From NCBI GenBank assembly GCA_020054965.1, contig JAIMZO010000084.1:1-6847 (forward strand): a stretch of 6,847 nt of DNA, in the 5' to 3' direction. Shown in pieces: positions 6,619 through 6,847 of the stretch (positions are counted from its first letter, which is position 1; each line of letters opens with the position of its first letter). The notes under the pieces are model-generated. The model did no database searches. It was not told the origin of the DNA and saw only the letters and a program-made list of their open reading frames with translations. A program made the position numbers and the translations under genes. The stretch comes from Spirochaeta sp. GTDB taxonomy: Bacteria > Spirochaetota > Spirochaetia > Sphaerochaetales > Sphaerochaetaceae.

Positions 6619-6847
6619 AGCCTTCCTCCAGTTTCCCGTCGCGCAGGTGTATCTGCCGATGGCATCGCATTCCCAGTTCCCGGTCGTGGGTAACCAGGAT
6701 CACCGTCCTGCCTTCAGCATTCAACTCCTCAAAGAGCTCCATGATCTGGCTTCCGGTCTTGCTGTCCAATGCTCCTGTGGGTTCATCAGCAAGCAAGATG
6801 GTGGGGTTGTTCACCAGTGCTCGCGCAATAGCCACCCGTTGTTTCTG
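6608..6847 (-). CDS. ABC transporter ATP-binding protein, MacB/LolD type (C-terminal fragment, 5' end off window)
   Basis: This is the nucleotide-binding subunit that powers the membrane permease encoded next. Only the last 79 residues lie inside the window. The fragment opens in the tail of the ABC signature ([11 protein letters not shown], the residues after LSGG). It then shows Walker B with the catalytic glutamate (ILLADEP, Glu at fragment residue 22), the D-loop (GALDS) and the switch histidine (VTHD, His at residue 54), and ends in the typical LRDGKLEEG tail. The Walker A lysine lies beyond the edge. The [10 protein letters not shown] form is characteristic of the MacB/LolD/FtsE group of ATPases. 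The gene overlaps the permease start by 11 bases, so the two are translationally coupled. Unlike Escherichia coli MacB, ATPase and permease are separate proteins. The frame is open to the window edge; a GTG at 6835 is an internal valine codon, not the start. The exported substrate cannot be read from the sequence. Confidence 0.95.
   Translation of the reverse strand, partial: QKQRVAIARALVNNPTILLADEPTGALDSKTGSQIMELFEELNAEGRTVILVTHDRELGMRCHRQIHLRDGKLEEGYAV
6624..6629 (-). promoter_or_regulatory. Ribosome-binding site of the permease gene
   Basis: GGAGGA lies 5 bases before the ATG at 6618, inside the last codons of the ATPase gene. It supports the 11-base overlap and translational coupling of the two transporter subunits. 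Confidence 0.75.

Larger units (their letters stand above)
1..6847 (-). other. Probable single operon of six or more genes
   Basis: All six genes run in the same direction with junctions of -11, +21, -4, +12 and -17 bases. Neither gap has room for a terminator hairpin or a complete promoter, and both are largely taken up by a ribosome-binding site. Both ends are open (ATPase 5' end and methyltransferase 3' end), so the transcript probably extends beyond the window on each side. Whether weak internal promoters inside coding sequence split expression cannot be decided by eye. Confidence 0.75.

Overview
The window is almost wall-to-wall coding sequence on the minus strand. Six co-directional genes are separated by overlaps or by gaps of at most 21 bases, and only about 33 bases lie outside a reading frame. 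The layout looks like one long operon read from high to low coordinates. Base composition is near 50% GC by eye. The gene set (split MacB-type exporter, sigma-54 activator) suggests a bacterium with a diderm envelope. A spirochaete of the Sphaerochaeta/Treponema type is my best guess, but it rests on general resemblance only and is low confidence.

Layout in transcription order: (1) 6847-6608, C-terminal 79 residues of an ABC ATPase of the MacB/LolD type, cut by the window edge; (2) 6618-5437, its MacB/FtsX-fold permease; (3) 5415-4090, a membrane-bound NtrB-type sensor histidine kinase starting at TTG; (4) 4093-2738, an NtrC-family sigma-54-dependent response regulator, coupled to the kinase by an ATGA overlap; (5) 2725-980, an M3-family (PepF-like) zinc oligoendopeptidase starting at GTG; (6) 996-1, a TrmA/RlmD-family iron-sulfur RNA m5U methyltransferase, cut by the other window edge before its catalytic cysteine. 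Gene 6 was found by reading the reverse complement of bases 1-996: it is open throughout and carries the family motifs.

How they may work together: the ATPase and permease form an export or lipoprotein-release type ABC transporter. Its usual partners, a periplasmic adaptor and perhaps an outer-membrane factor, would be expected upstream, outside the window. The kinase has a roughly 138-residue extracytoplasmic sensor segment and probably reports an envelope signal to the regulator, whose complete GAFTGA loop indicates sigma-54 activation. The peptidase and the RNA methyltransferase are cytoplasmic housekeeping-type enzymes that appear to be co-transcribed downstream. A functional link between them and the transporter/two-component genes is not shown by the sequence.

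No insertion sequence, tRNA/rRNA, CRISPR array, convincing terminator or convincing promoter was seen. I see no clearly undescribed system. The most noteworthy point is the pairing of a MacB-type exporter with an NtrB/NtrC-type (rather than OmpR-type) two-component system in one tightly packed operon.
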